Source: Caballeronia sordidicola (lineage in GTDB: Bacteria; Pseudomonadota; Gammaproteobacteria; Burkholderiales; Burkholderiaceae). Taken from it: DNA of 38,393 nucleotides. Position numbers and translations under genes: made by a program. Below are positions 7,554-16,002 of the stretch, in pieces (the stretch's first letter is position 1; each line of letters begins with the position of its first letter). The stretch is from the NCBI RefSeq assembly GCF_001544455.2, contig NZ_FCOC02000034.1, positions 1 through 38,393 of the forward strand, in the 5' to 3' direction. The notes below the pieces were generated by a model. It was not told where the DNA came from, did not search any database, and saw only the letters and a list, made by a program, of their open reading frames with translations.

Positions 7554-9653
7554 TCAAGCTTTCTTGTCGCGCAACGTGATCACCGCAGCCAGCACAACAA
7601 GTCCGTTGATGATGTCACGTACGGCCGGCGGCACGGTGGTTCCCGCGAGCAACGTGCCGAGCGCGGTCAGCAACAGTGCGCCGCCGAACACGCCAAGGTA
7701 ATGGCCGCGGCCGCCGGTGATCAATGCGCCGCCCACGACCACGACTGCAATCGATGGCAACAGGTATGGGTCGCCCATGCCAAGGAACGCCTGACTGCTG
7801 AAGCCGGCGAGCAACAGGCCCACGGCCGCCGAGCACAACCCGGAGAGGCAATACACCGCGATCAGCGTCGCGCCCACACGCACGCCCGAAAGCTTGGCCG
7901 CGATGGGCGAATTGCCGACCGCATAGACACGCCGCCCAAACGCCGTGCGATGCAACAGCAACAACGCGAGCGCAAGGAACAACGGCACGCACCACGCAGC
8001 CAGCGACAGCGGCCCGAAGCGGCCGTTCGTGAAATTGCTTATTGCCGATGGCGCCCAGCCCTGCGGCGAGCCATTGCAATAGATCAGCGTGATGCCCTGC
8101 AGCAGGCCGTTGGCGGCAAGCGTCACCACGATCGGCGGCAAGCCGAGCACGACCACGCCGACGCCGTTGAAGACGCCGACCAGCAGCCCTGCGCCGAGCA
8201 CGAGCGGCACGGCCCAGAGCGCGGCATCGTTGAGACCATGCGTGAGGCCGGTGAGCAGCACGCCGGATAACGTGATGAGCCACGGCACGGACAGATCGAG
8301 ACCACCTGTGAGAATTACCGCACCTTGACCCAGGCCGAGGATCGCGAGGAAAAGCGTCAACGTCAGCAGGCTCGTATAAAAGTTGGCGCTTGCAAGCACG
8401 CCTGGTCCGTACACCACGCCCGTTATCGCGATGACGCCGAAGAACAGCAAATAGGCGGGCACCACGTACTTCACCCATTCGCGATTGCGTTCTATCCAGT
8501 CCGATATCACGCGGCCCTTGAGCTCGGTGTTTTCCATCGGACGAAAGTGCTCGACTTCGAAGTTCACGCGGCGTGCACGCCGATCGTCCCTCGCGCGCGT
8601 TCCGGTTCGCCATGCGCTCAGCCACCGGCCGGCATATCGCGCGCAATGATGCGCCGCCGACTGTTTGCCGATGGACGATCCCAGCACGGCGAGAATCAGG
8701 ATCACCGCTTCAGCAATGGTCGTGAAAAACGCCGATACGTTGAGCACGAGCAGAATGTTGACGGTAATCATCAGCGTCATGGCCGCGAACACGGTGCCGA
8801 CACAACCGCCGCGCCCGCCGCCCAGCCACGTCCCGCCAAGCACGACCGCGGTGAACATGGAAAGCAGCAATGGCCGACCGACGAGCGGATCGGCGGAACC
8901 CGTTTGCGCCGATACATATAGTCCCGCCGCCGCGTAGAACATCCCGGCGAGCGCGTACGTAGCAATCCGATATCCACGCACCGGCATGCCGTTCGAATAA
9001 GCGCCGTCCGGATCGCTGCCGAGCGCGTACAAGCCAACGCCAAAACGCGTGCGCTTGACGAAGGTCCACACCAGCAGCGCGGCGATCAGCACGGCGGCCG
9101 ACATGGGCACCTTGTCGGGGATAAGGTCCGACGTGATCAGTCCTCCGAACTGATCGCCGATACTGCCGCCCGGCTTGTTCTGGATCAGCAGCGTCAGGCC
9201 CTGAACCATGAACATGGTCGCGAGCGTGACCACGATCGACTGAAGCCTGAACCACGCAATCAGCGCGCCGTTGATGAGGCCGATCCCGCCGCCTATCGCG
9301 ATGATCAATGCAACGCCGCCCCATTGCTCGACCGGCGTGCCTTGCACGAAACGCACGGCAAGCACGTTGGAGAGCGACACTACCGCCGAAGCGGACAGAT
9401 CGAAACCGCCGCTCAGCACCACGATTGTCTGCCCGATGGCTGCCAGCGCGAGTGTCGTGCCGCTGGAGATCACGGAACCGATGTCATACATTCCAACGGG
9501 CGTGGCCGAGAGCGACACCCACGCGATCAACATCGCGAGAAGCGCGCCAATGGCGATGATCAGCCCGCGATAATGATCGATGCGCGCCCGCAATCCGACG
9601 TGCGCGCCTGGCCGCACGATCTCGCTGTCGGGTGACGCAATTGCAATTTTCAT
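7554..9653 (-). CDS. Fused double permease of a ribose-type (CUT2) ABC importer
   Basis: A 699-residue membrane protein containing two complete RbsC-like permeases in one reading frame. The first occupies about 30-335 (LSGGFDLSASAVVSLSN, VTLATMFMVQGL, VVLGGTWLGGGRGG). The second occupies about 375-699 (LTGGLDLSVPWLITLSG, VTLAANGLLQGI, VVVVGGALITGGRG). The joining segment, about 336-372, is Arg-rich and soluble (YAGRWLSAWRTGTRARDDRR), consistent with a cytoplasmic loop between two ten-helix units. Met373 (start at 8537) resembles the natural start of a separate second permease, and no clear ribosome site precedes it. Most CUT2 systems have one or two separate permease genes. A frameshift joining two genes is the alternative to a true fusion. 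AGAGG precedes the start. Confidence 0.85.
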   Translation of the reverse strand: MKIAIASPDSEIVRPGAHVGLRARIDHYRGLIIAIGALLAMLIAWVSLSATPVGMYDIGSVISSGTTLALAAIGQTIVVLSGGFDLSASAVVSLSNVLAVRFVQGTPVEQWGGVALIIAIGGGIGLINGALIAWFRLQSIVVTLATMFMVQGLTLLIQNKPGGSIGDQFGGLITSDLIPDKVPMSAAVLIAALLVWTFVKRTRFGVGLYALGSDPDGAYSNGMPVRGYRIATYALAGMFYAAAGLYVSAQTGSADPLVGRPLLLSMFTAVVLGGTWLGGGRGGCVGTVFAAMTLMITVNILLVLNVSAFFTTIAEAVILILAVLGSSIGKQSAAHHCARYAGRWLSAWRTGTRARDDRRARRVNFEVEHFRPMENTELKGRVISDWIERNREWVKYVVPAYLLFFGVIAITGVVYGPGVLASANFYTSLLTLTLFLAILGLGQGAVILTGGLDLSVPWLITLSGVLLTGLTHGLNDAALWAVPLVLGAGLLVGVFNGVGVVVLGLPPIVVTLAANGLLQGITLIYCNGSPQGWAPSAISNFTNGRFGPLSLAAWCVPLFLALALLLLHRTAFGRRVYAVGNSPIAAKLSGVRVGATLIAVYCLSGLCSAAVGLLLAGFSSQAFLGMGDPYLLPSIAVVVVGGALITGGRGHYLGVFGGALLLTALGTLLAGTTVPPAVRDIINGLVVLAAVITLRDKKA

Positions 9654-9693
9654 GATCGACCTCTGGTTGCTTCGGTTCGACTCAACATTACTT

Positions 9694-11223
9694 CTAGCTC
9701 GACAGCATCTTGCGCATCACGTTCTCTTCGGTAAGCGCGTCGCCTGTCAGTTCGGCCACATTTCGCCCGCGATACACCACCGAGACACGGTCACACACGT
9801 TCACCAGTTCGGGCACGTCGGTGGAATAGAACAGCACGGCGCCCCCGGCCGCGGCGAACGCGCGCATCAATACGAAGATCTGATGCTTCGTCCCGACATC
9901 GATCCCGCGTGTCGGGTCGAACATCAGCCACACGCGGCTTTGCGTGAGCAGCCATTTCGCCATCGCGATCTTTTGCTGGTTGCCGCCGGAGAACGAGAGG
10001 CACGGCTTGTACACGGCGCGCGGATTGACTTCCATTTGCGCAAGTGCTCGTTTGACCGCCGCCTGCTCGCGTTTGCGGTCGATCAAACCGAAGCGCGTAA
10101 AGCGCTTGATTACCGGCAACGAGACGTTTTCTCCACCCGGAAGACGCAGGAACAAGCCTTCCGTCTTGCGATCCTCGGGCAGAAAACTCGTGGATATCCC
10201 CGCCTTCAACGAATCAGCCGTCGACGTCAGCGTGACCGGTTTGCCATCGACGAGTATTTGTCCTGCATCGATAAATTCCGCGCCGAACAATGCCTCGAAA
10301 ATCTCGCGCTGCCCCATGCCCTGAAGCGCCGCGATGCCATGGACCTCGCCTGCCTTGAGCGTCAGGTCGAAGTCGTTCACCACGCCGTCCACCTTGATGG
10401 CACGCGCTTCCATGGCGGGCGTTTCGAGCACGGCTGCAGATGCAAGCTTCGGCGGATACTTCGCTTCCATCGAGCGGCCAATGACGAGCCGGATGACTTC
10501 GTCGTCGGAGATGGAGGAGGTATCGAATGCACCTACGTCGTGGCCGTTCCTGTACACCGTCAGGCTGTCGCAGAACTCGCGCACTTCCTGCATGCGGTGC
10601 GTAATGAACACGAACGTAACGCCCCGCGCCTTCATCTCTTCTATGCGGCGTTGAAGCCATGAAACATCGCGGCCCGACAACGCCGATGTCGGTTCATCGA
10701 GCAACAGCACTTCGGGCTTGCGCACGAGCGCCTTCGCAATCTCGATCTTCTGGCGCACCGGCAGCGCGAGATCGCGGATATAGGCGCCGGGACGCACATC
10801 GCCCAGTTCAAGCCTGTCGAGCCACTCGGCCGCCTGCCGCTGCGCCTCCCGCTGGCGAATGCGGCCGAACCAACCGGTTGGTTCATACGCCATCAGGAGG
10901 TTTTGCGCGACCGTCAGATCGCGGACCAGCGTCATTTCCTGGAACGCGGTCTGCACGCCTGCCCGATGCGCGTCTTTCGGGCCGCGCATGTTCACGCTGC
11001 GGCCGAGGATCGAGATGCTGCCTTCATCCGGCTGCATCAATCCCGAAAGCAGCTTGACCGTTGTCGATTTGCCCGCGCCGTTCTCGCCAAGCAGCGCGTG
11101 CACGGCGCCGCGCCTGACGCGAAAAGACGCGTTGTCCAGCGCAACGGTTGCGCCGAACCGCTTGGTCACGTTCGACAGGTCGATTGCCCAGCCGCCGTCC
11201 ACCGCCTGTGAGTGGCTCTGCAT
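9694..11223 (-). CDS. Double ATP-binding subunit of a CUT2 sugar ABC importer
   Basis: A 509-residue RbsA/XylG-type protein with two ABC domains, energising import with the fused permease and the binding protein beside it. Domain 1 (about 12-245) has Walker A GENGAGKS, a degenerate signature LALPVRQ, Walker B VLLLDEPTSAL and THR as H-loop. Domain 2 (about 255-505) has a degenerate Walker A (LQGMGQRE), a good signature LSFSGGNQQ, and an altered Walker B: WLMFDPTRGID, with Phe435-Asp436-Pro437 where DEP is usual. Domain 2 therefore probably does not hydrolyse ATP. The start follows AAGGAG, which overlaps the end of the binding-protein gene, so expression is coupled. Confidence 0.92.
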   Translation of the reverse strand: MQSHSQAVDGGWAIDLSNVTKRFGATVALDNASFRVRRGAVHALLGENGAGKSTTVKLLSGLMQPDEGSISILGRSVNMRGPKDAHRAGVQTAFQEMTLVRDLTVAQNLLMAYEPTGWFGRIRQREAQRQAAEWLDRLELGDVRPGAYIRDLALPVRQKIEIAKALVRKPEVLLLDEPTSALSGRDVSWLQRRIEEMKARGVTFVFITHRMQEVREFCDSLTVYRNGHDVGAFDTSSISDDEVIRLVIGRSMEAKYPPKLASAAVLETPAMEARAIKVDGVVNDFDLTLKAGEVHGIAALQGMGQREIFEALFGAEFIDAGQILVDGKPVTLTSTADSLKAGISTSFLPEDRKTEGLFLRLPGGENVSLPVIKRFTRFGLIDRKREQAAVKRALAQMEVNPRAVYKPCLSFSGGNQQKIAMAKWLLTQSRVWLMFDPTRGIDVGTKHQIFVLMRAFAAAGGAVLFYSTDVPELVNVCDRVSVVYRGRNVAELTGDALTEENVMRKMLSS

Positions 11224-11233
11224 GAAACGCTCC

Positions 11234-12361
11234 TTAATCCGGATTGCCGGTCAACGCCGCGTTGAAACCGACCTCGCTCGTCTCGGCCGAATAAATGTCG
11301 GCGAACCAGCCCGGCGGCACCTTGTCCGGCGTGAACGCGGTGCAGCCGGCCTTAAGTTCATCGATGGAACCTGTCTTGCACAGCTTCGATTCGGACGTGA
11401 GGACCAGCGGCAACTTGAGCGTCACATGCGGGGGGAAATCCTTGCCTTCCAGCTTGCCCACGGCCATCTTGAGCGCCAGCGCGCCCGAGTACGGCGGCGA
11501 GCCGTAGGAGATCGACCGGTATCCGATCGAGCGATATGACCCATCGCCCTTCACGGTTCCCGGCGGCAGCATCTGCACGCGATGTCCGTTCGACGACTCA
11601 CCCGCGCACGGCTTCACCTTGTCGTCGGCTATGCCCGCTTCGAGCTGCATGGACGCGGCCGTGAAGCACCCCACCTGCATCCACAGCCCGTCTATCTTGT
11701 CCCAGCTATTGGTCGCAAGGATCTTCGACAACTCCGTCTTGGCCGTGGCCTGACTCCACATGCCGGTGCCTTCGGCAACGATCTTGATCCCTGGATACTT
11801 CGCGAACACCGCCTTCGCCGCCTCGGTGCGCGCGCGATCCACCGACGTGCCCGGCACGCCGTTGATCAGCACGATATTGCCCTTGCCATTGATCGTCTTC
11901 GCAAGCCATTCCGCCGTGACGGTCCCGGCCTGCTTCTGGTCAATGGTCACGTTATGCGCGCACGGTTCGGTCACTTCGCCGTCGTACGCGGCCACGATCA
12001 CGCCTTTCGAGCAGGCGTTCTTGATCGCCCGGTTCAGCGCGGTCGGCGAGATCGGATAGATCACAATGGCCTTGGCGCCCGCCTGAACCATGGAGTTGAT
12101 CTGCTGGATCTGCTTTTGCGCGTCGGTGCCGGCGACCTGCACTTCCAGGTCGACCTTGTCCTTGAGCCCGGGTGTCGCGGCCATGGCCTTGACCATGTTC
12201 GCCGCTTCCGTTTGCCAGTCGTTGCCTACATAACTCATCGATAGAAATACCTTGTATTTCCCCGCAGCCGTGGCGTGTTGCGATACCGCCAGCGTCGCGA
12301 GCAACGAGGCCGCAAGCGCAAGCCGCGCCGCCCGACGGATGGTGTTCGTCAGCGTTTTCAT
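11234..12361 (-). CDS. Periplasmic sugar-binding protein of the CUT2 ABC importer
   Basis: A 375-residue protein with a clear Sec signal peptide (basic MKTLTNTIRRAARL, hydrophobic core to about residue 28, cleavage near ATA-AG at about 33). It has a type I periplasmic-binding fold of the ribose-binding class. YKVFLSMSYVGNDWQ begins the first lobe; VQAGAKAIVIYPISPTALNRAI and the KGVIVAAYDGEV hinge follow, with VTIDQKQAGTVTAEWL after it. It captures the substrate for the fused permease. Four cysteines in the second lobe may form disulfides. A strong GGAGGAA precedes the start, and the ATPase starts 10 bp after the stop. Confidence 0.92.
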   Translation of the reverse strand: MKTLTNTIRRAARLALAASLLATLAVSQHATAAGKYKVFLSMSYVGNDWQTEAANMVKAMAATPGLKDKVDLEVQVAGTDAQKQIQQINSMVQAGAKAIVIYPISPTALNRAIKNACSKGVIVAAYDGEVTEPCAHNVTIDQKQAGTVTAEWLAKTINGKGNIVLINGVPGTSVDRARTEAAKAVFAKYPGIKIVAEGTGMWSQATAKTELSKILATNSWDKIDGLWMQVGCFTAASMQLEAGIADDKVKPCAGESSNGHRVQMLPPGTVKGDGSYRSIGYRSISYGSPPYSGALALKMAVGKLEGKDFPPHVTLKLPLVLTSESKLCKTGSIDELKAGCTAFTPDKVPPGWFADIYSAETSEVGFNAALTGNPD

Positions 12362-12403
12362 GTCTTCCTCCGATCCTGCGTATGGTTATTTATGCCTGTA
12401 CTA

Positions 12404-13195
12404 CTAACTTTCGACGTGTTTCAAACGAGCGCTTGCAGGCAGTTCGATACCTGCGGATCCCGCCACGACATTCGGGTCGTGACCGGGGATGACGAAGTCC
12501 GCAATCTGCCGGATTCGCCTGAGCGATGCGAGTTCGGCGGCGGTCTCATGAACGATCCCGACCGGCACGAGATCGACGATATTCTCCATGCAGCTTGCGC
12601 AATCGCCCGCGATCAGCACCACGCCGTCGGCAGTGTCCACTGCAACCGATTGATGGCCTGGCGTATGTCCGGGCGTGGGCACCACGCGCACGCCCGGAGC
12701 AATGTCGGTAATGCCATGAACGAACTGCCAGCGGAAATACGCGAGCGGTTCGCGGCCTATCAGGAATTCCTGATAGAACGTGGCTTGCGTGGGCAATGGA
12801 TGCCCCGCGTATTCCCATTCGCTCGCCTGCACGATAAAACGCGCATTCTTGAAGAGCGTATTGCCGCCTGAATGGTCGTAATGCAGATGCGTGTTGATGA
12901 CAATATCGACGTCGTCCGCGCTCCATCCCACGTATTCCTTCAACGCGCGTTCCAGCCGTTCTTCCGGCGCCTGTTCGCATGGGCACACGAAGCTCGATAC
13001 CCAGCCCGGATCGTGGATGCCGGTATCGACGACGATCTTTTTATCGCCGCCCACGATCGCCGTCGACCAGACGGGCACCTTGATCTGCTGGCCGTAATAC
13101 CGGCCATATATCTGCGATGAACGATCAACAGTCAGCCACCCCGTAGGCATGGCGACCACCTTGAGTTTCGGCACAGTCACAGTGATCTCCGCCAT
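12404..13195 (-). CDS. Metallo-beta-lactamase-fold lactonase (AHL-lactonase-like family)
   Basis: A 263-residue cytosolic metallo-hydrolase. The zinc motif THLHYDHSGG gives His103, His105, Asp107 and His108. Later ligands are the His in TPGHTPGH, the Asp in IAGDCA and the His in PGHDP. This is the layout of the N-acyl-homoserine-lactonase (AiiA/AttM) family, which opens lactone rings. Sitting between a BKACE gene and a sugar ABC importer, it more likely opens a pathway lactone than a quorum signal; that is inference from context. The ribosome site is weak. Quorum-signal hydrolysis is a real alternative, since the folds and motifs are the same. Confidence 0.85.
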   Translation of the reverse strand: MAEITVTVPKLKVVAMPTGWLTVDRSSQIYGRYYGQQIKVPVWSTAIVGGDKKIVVDTGIHDPGWVSSFVCPCEQAPEERLERALKEYVGWSADDVDIVINTHLHYDHSGGNTLFKNARFIVQASEWEYAGHPLPTQATFYQEFLIGREPLAYFRWQFVHGITDIAPGVRVVPTPGHTPGHQSVAVDTADGVVLIAGDCASCMENIVDLVPVGIVHETAAELASLRRIRQIADFVIPGHDPNVVAGSAGIELPASARLKHVES

Positions 13196-13228
13196 AAAAG
13201 GTTGAAAGGAGGCGGTTGAAGGGTGGCG

Positions 13229-14161
13229 TCAGAAGTTCGTGTTGTCCGCGCCTTTGAGCCCGAGCATGGCGCGCGCTTCGTCGGGCGTTGCAATGGCGAG
13301 CGACAGGCCTTCTATTACCTGACGGATCTTCACGACCTGGGCCGCGCTCGATTCGGCCAGCTTTCCGGCTTCTATCCACAGCGAATCCTCGAGCCCGACA
13401 CGCGCGTTCGACCCCTGGGCCACGCCAAGCGTCGCGAGCGGAATCTGATGGCGGCCCGCGCCGAGAATAGACCAGACGTAGTCGCTTCCGAAGAGCCGGT
13501 CGGCGGTACGCCGCATATGCATCAGGTCTTCCGGATGCGGCCCGATGCCGCCCAGCAGGCCAAACACGCTCTGCACGAAAAACGGCGGTTTCGCGAGTCC
13601 GCGATCAACAAAATGCGCGAGGTTATAGAGGTGCGAGATGTCGTAGCATTCGTACTCGAAACGCGTACCGTTCGCGCCGCAAGAGGTCAGGATGTATTCG
13701 ATATCCTTGAACGTGTTCTTGAAAATCAGGTCGCGGCTGTTGGCCAGATGCTGGCGCTCCCAGTCATGCTTGAACTCCTTGAAGCGGTCGAACATGGGGT
13801 AGAGACCGAAGTTCATCGACCCCATGTTCAACGATGCAACTTCCGGCTTGAAGTGGTGGGCCGGCTTCAGGCGCTCTTCCACCGTCATGTGCGGACTGCC
13901 GCCGCTCGTGATGTTGATCACCGCATTCGTCTCGGCCTTGATGCGCGGCAGGAATTGCTGGAACACGGCGGGGTCTTGCGTCGGGCGGCCGTCGTTGGGG
14001 TCGCGTGCATGCAGGTGCAGGATTGCCGCGCCCTCCTTTGCCGCCGCCAGCGCGGCATCGCCAATTTCCTGCGGCGTGACCGGCAAGTAGGGTGACATGG
14101 ACGGTGTGTGGATCGCGCCCGTAGGCGCGCACGTGATGATGACCTTGCGCTTCGTAGCCAT
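13229..14161 (-). CDS. Beta-keto acid cleavage enzyme (BKACE, DUF849)
   Basis: A 310-residue TIM-barrel enzyme of the BKACE/Kce family. These use acetyl-CoA to cleave a beta-keto acid, giving acetoacetate (or an analogue) and a CoA ester of the shortened chain. The family signature is clear: KVIITCAPTGAIHTP at the start, the zinc pair HLHARDP (His49, His51), ITSGGSPHMTVEERL at about 103-117, and Glu258 in GLEDSLW as the third metal ligand. It follows the SDR gene by 34 bp. With the crystallin-type 3-dehydrogenase in the same operon, the substrate is predicted to be a 3-keto sugar acid. Carnitine-type chemistry is less likely, as no betainyl-CoA thioesterase is present. Confidence 0.92.
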   Translation of the reverse strand: MATKRKVIITCAPTGAIHTPSMSPYLPVTPQEIGDAALAAAKEGAAILHLHARDPNDGRPTQDPAVFQQFLPRIKAETNAVINITSGGSPHMTVEERLKPAHHFKPEVASLNMGSMNFGLYPMFDRFKEFKHDWERQHLANSRDLIFKNTFKDIEYILTSCGANGTRFEYECYDISHLYNLAHFVDRGLAKPPFFVQSVFGLLGGIGPHPEDLMHMRRTADRLFGSDYVWSILGAGRHQIPLATLGVAQGSNARVGLEDSLWIEAGKLAESSAAQVVKIRQVIEGLSLAIATPDEARAMLGLKGADNTNF

Positions 14162-14195
14162 TGCTTTCAGACCTCGCGAGAGATGAGTGACGTGT

Positions 14196-15002
14196 TTAAA
14201 GCACTTCGACGTTGCCGCACACCGAAATGGCCTGCCCCGAAATGCCGCTGCCGCCCGGCGAGCACAGGAACAGCGCGGTCGCGGCGACTTCCTCGGGCGT
14301 CGTCATGCGGCGCAGCGAGATCTTGGCGAGATAGTCCTTCTCCATGTCTTCATAAGAGAGGCCGAGTTGCTGGGCGCGCGCGGCGATCACGCGCTCGATG
14401 CGCGGTCCCTTCACAATGCCCGGCTGAATGGCGTTGACGCGAATGTTGTCCGGCCCGAGTTCTATTGCGAGGCTTTTCGTCAGGCCGACCACCGCCCACT
14501 TGGTCGCCGAATACGGCGTACGGAACGCGTAACCCAGCCGGCCCGCCACCGACGACAACGCAATGATCGATCCGCCGTCGCGCGCCTCGCGCAGCAATGG
14601 CACGGCGCGGCGCGCGAAATAGAACTGCGCGTTGAGATTCACGTCGACGGTCTGCTCCCAGTCGTCAACGTCCATCTCGTCGATACCGCCAGTCGGACCC
14701 GCGATGCCCGCATTGTTGATCAACACGTCGAGACCGCCGAGCTGGGCGGCGACGTCATCAAAAACCCGGTCCACGGCCGCACGATCCGACACATCCGCAA
14801 GGGTCGCGGTGATCGCGTTCATCTCGGCGTTTTCCTCGGCTTTGAGCAGCGTCTCAATGGCGTCCGCGCTTGCGTCGCAGACGTGAACACGCGAACCGGC
14901 ATCGACAAAAGCCCGCGCCATTACAAGTCCAATGCCCGATGCGCCGCCTGTCACGAGCACGCGCAATCCCGCGTGCGGCTTCAACATTTGCAGAACCGTC
15001 AT
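14196..15002 (-). CDS. Short-chain dehydrogenase/reductase of the sugar-acid operon
   Basis: A 268-residue classical SDR. The NAD(P) motif TGGASGIG is at about 18-25, NNAG at about 105-108, and the catalytic Ser and Tyr-x-x-x-Lys in LSSVAG and YSATK; PGIV follows. The Asp in VCDAS at the end of the second strand suggests NAD rather than NADP. The C-terminal GISGQAISVCGNVEVL is typical of sugar and polyol dehydrogenases. GGAGAC precedes the start, and the regulator gene stops 48 bp upstream. The predicted role is oxidation of the imported sugar at C1 to a lactone. C3 oxidation, as done by SDRs in the known deoxyribonate pathway, is the alternative. Confidence 0.9.
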   Translation of the reverse strand: MTVLQMLKPHAGLRVLVTGGASGIGLVMARAFVDAGSRVHVCDASADAIETLLKAEENAEMNAITATLADVSDRAAVDRVFDDVAAQLGGLDVLINNAGIAGPTGGIDEMDVDDWEQTVDVNLNAQFYFARRAVPLLREARDGGSIIALSSVAGRLGYAFRTPYSATKWAVVGLTKSLAIELGPDNIRVNAIQPGIVKGPRIERVIAARAQQLGLSYEDMEKDYLAKISLRRMTTPEEVAATALFLCSPGGSGISGQAISVCGNVEVL

Positions 15003-15050
15003 GCTTGTCTCCGTTGATGTTTTTATAGGTCGTCGAGTCCTTGAATCCAG

Positions 15051-15773
15051 CTACGCGCGCGCCGCCTCCCTGCTTTGCAAGCGTTCCTGCAAGTCCGCTG
15101 CGGCGCCGCCGATATCTTCCTCTATACCCGCGCGCGCGCCTTCGCCATCGCCCTTCCAGAGCGCATCGACAATCTTCCTGTGCGCCGCCATCGATAACCT
15201 CATGTGCGCAATATCCGGCGCCACGAGATTCAGGAACGGACCAATGCGCATCCACAGGTTCTGGATCGTCGCGAGCGTGAGATCGCTCGCGCCATGCGTA
15301 TAAATGGCGATATGAAATTCGAAGTTGCTGCGCAAATACGCCGGGGCGTCGCCGGCTTCCACATGCTCGTTCATCGCGTCGAAGACCGCCTGCAGCGCAC
15401 TCAAATGCTCGTTTGTCATGCGCGAGGCCGCGCGTTTCGCAACGCATCCTTCCAGCGAAATCCGCACGTCGCGCAACTCGTCGAGCAGTTCCAGCGTCAT
15501 GGGCGGCACCATGAGCGCGCGGCCCGGACCGTCGATCAGCGCGCCTTCCGCCTGCAGCCGCGTCAGCGCGGCGCGCACTGGCATGGTCGATGAACCCACC
15601 GCCTCGGCCACGCCGCGAAGGCTCAGCGCCTGGCCGGGCGCGAAGCGGCCCGTCATGATCGCTTCGCGCAACTGCGCATAAACCCGCCCCGCCATGGTTT
15701 CGCGCGCCACGAGTTCCAGCGGCAGCGGTTCACCTGTTTCGCGCGTGGTGTCACGCGTCGTGCCTTGTGCCAT
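15051..15773 (-). CDS. GntR-family (FadR/FCD) transcriptional regulator
   Basis: A 240-residue regulator. A winged helix-turn-helix lies at about 22-92 (GRVYAQLREAIMTGRFAPGQALSL, then RGVAEAVGSSTMPVRAAL), followed by a C-terminal all-helical FCD ligand-binding domain (about 98-228) with likely metal-site residues in NFEFHIAIY and SMAAHRKI. It is the first gene of the minus-strand catabolic cluster. Palindromes just upstream suggest that it represses itself and the operon and is released by a pathway acid. The start has AAGGAG, somewhat far upstream. Confidence 0.92.
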   Translation of the reverse strand: MAQGTTRDTTRETGEPLPLELVARETMAGRVYAQLREAIMTGRFAPGQALSLRGVAEAVGSSTMPVRAALTRLQAEGALIDGPGRALMVPPMTLELLDELRDVRISLEGCVAKRAASRMTNEHLSALQAVFDAMNEHVEAGDAPAYLRSNFEFHIAIYTHGASDLTLATIQNLWMRIGPFLNLVAPDIAHMRLSMAAHRKIVDALWKGDGEGARAGIEEDIGGAAADLQERLQSREAARA

Positions 15774-15805
15774 GAATTAAACGACTCCTTACGCGATCTG
15801 TGACC

Positions 15806-15832
15806 TGTGATCACACTATGTCACGAAGTGTG
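15806..15832. promoter_or_regulatory. Candidate GntR operator
   Basis: A perfect 10-bp palindrome TGTGATCACA (15806-15815) overlaps an inverted repeat CACACT-N9-AGTGTG (15812-15832). Both lie 33-59 bp upstream of the GntR start, where a promoter for the catabolic operon is expected. Site architecture and place fit autoregulation by an FCD regulator; TGTGATCACA also resembles a Crp half-site pair. Confidence 0.45.
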
Positions 15833-16002
15833 CTACCCGTTCGGTTTCGAGTCAACCGCGAAGACATAGGGGAAAACGCGGGCCACAACGTCCTGTCACG
15901 CGTGCGCCTCAAACTTGGCTAATGCAGGCGATTAGGCACGAGATGTGCAACACGCTGCGCTGGTGAAAACTTTTTCCGTCAATCCAAAAACCAGGAGTTT
16001 CC

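Noticed and set aside
12404..13195. Quorum-quenching AHL lactonase as the primary call
   Set aside because: Motifs allow it, but co-transcription with sugar transport, an SMP-30 lactonase and BKACE makes a metabolic lactone the better guess. The alternative is kept in the entry.
13229..14161. L-carnitine degradation cluster
   Set aside because: A carnitine-dehydrogenase-like gene with BKACE would fit, but the betainyl-CoA thioesterase and betaine-type transporter are missing, and the importer is a ribose-type sugar system.
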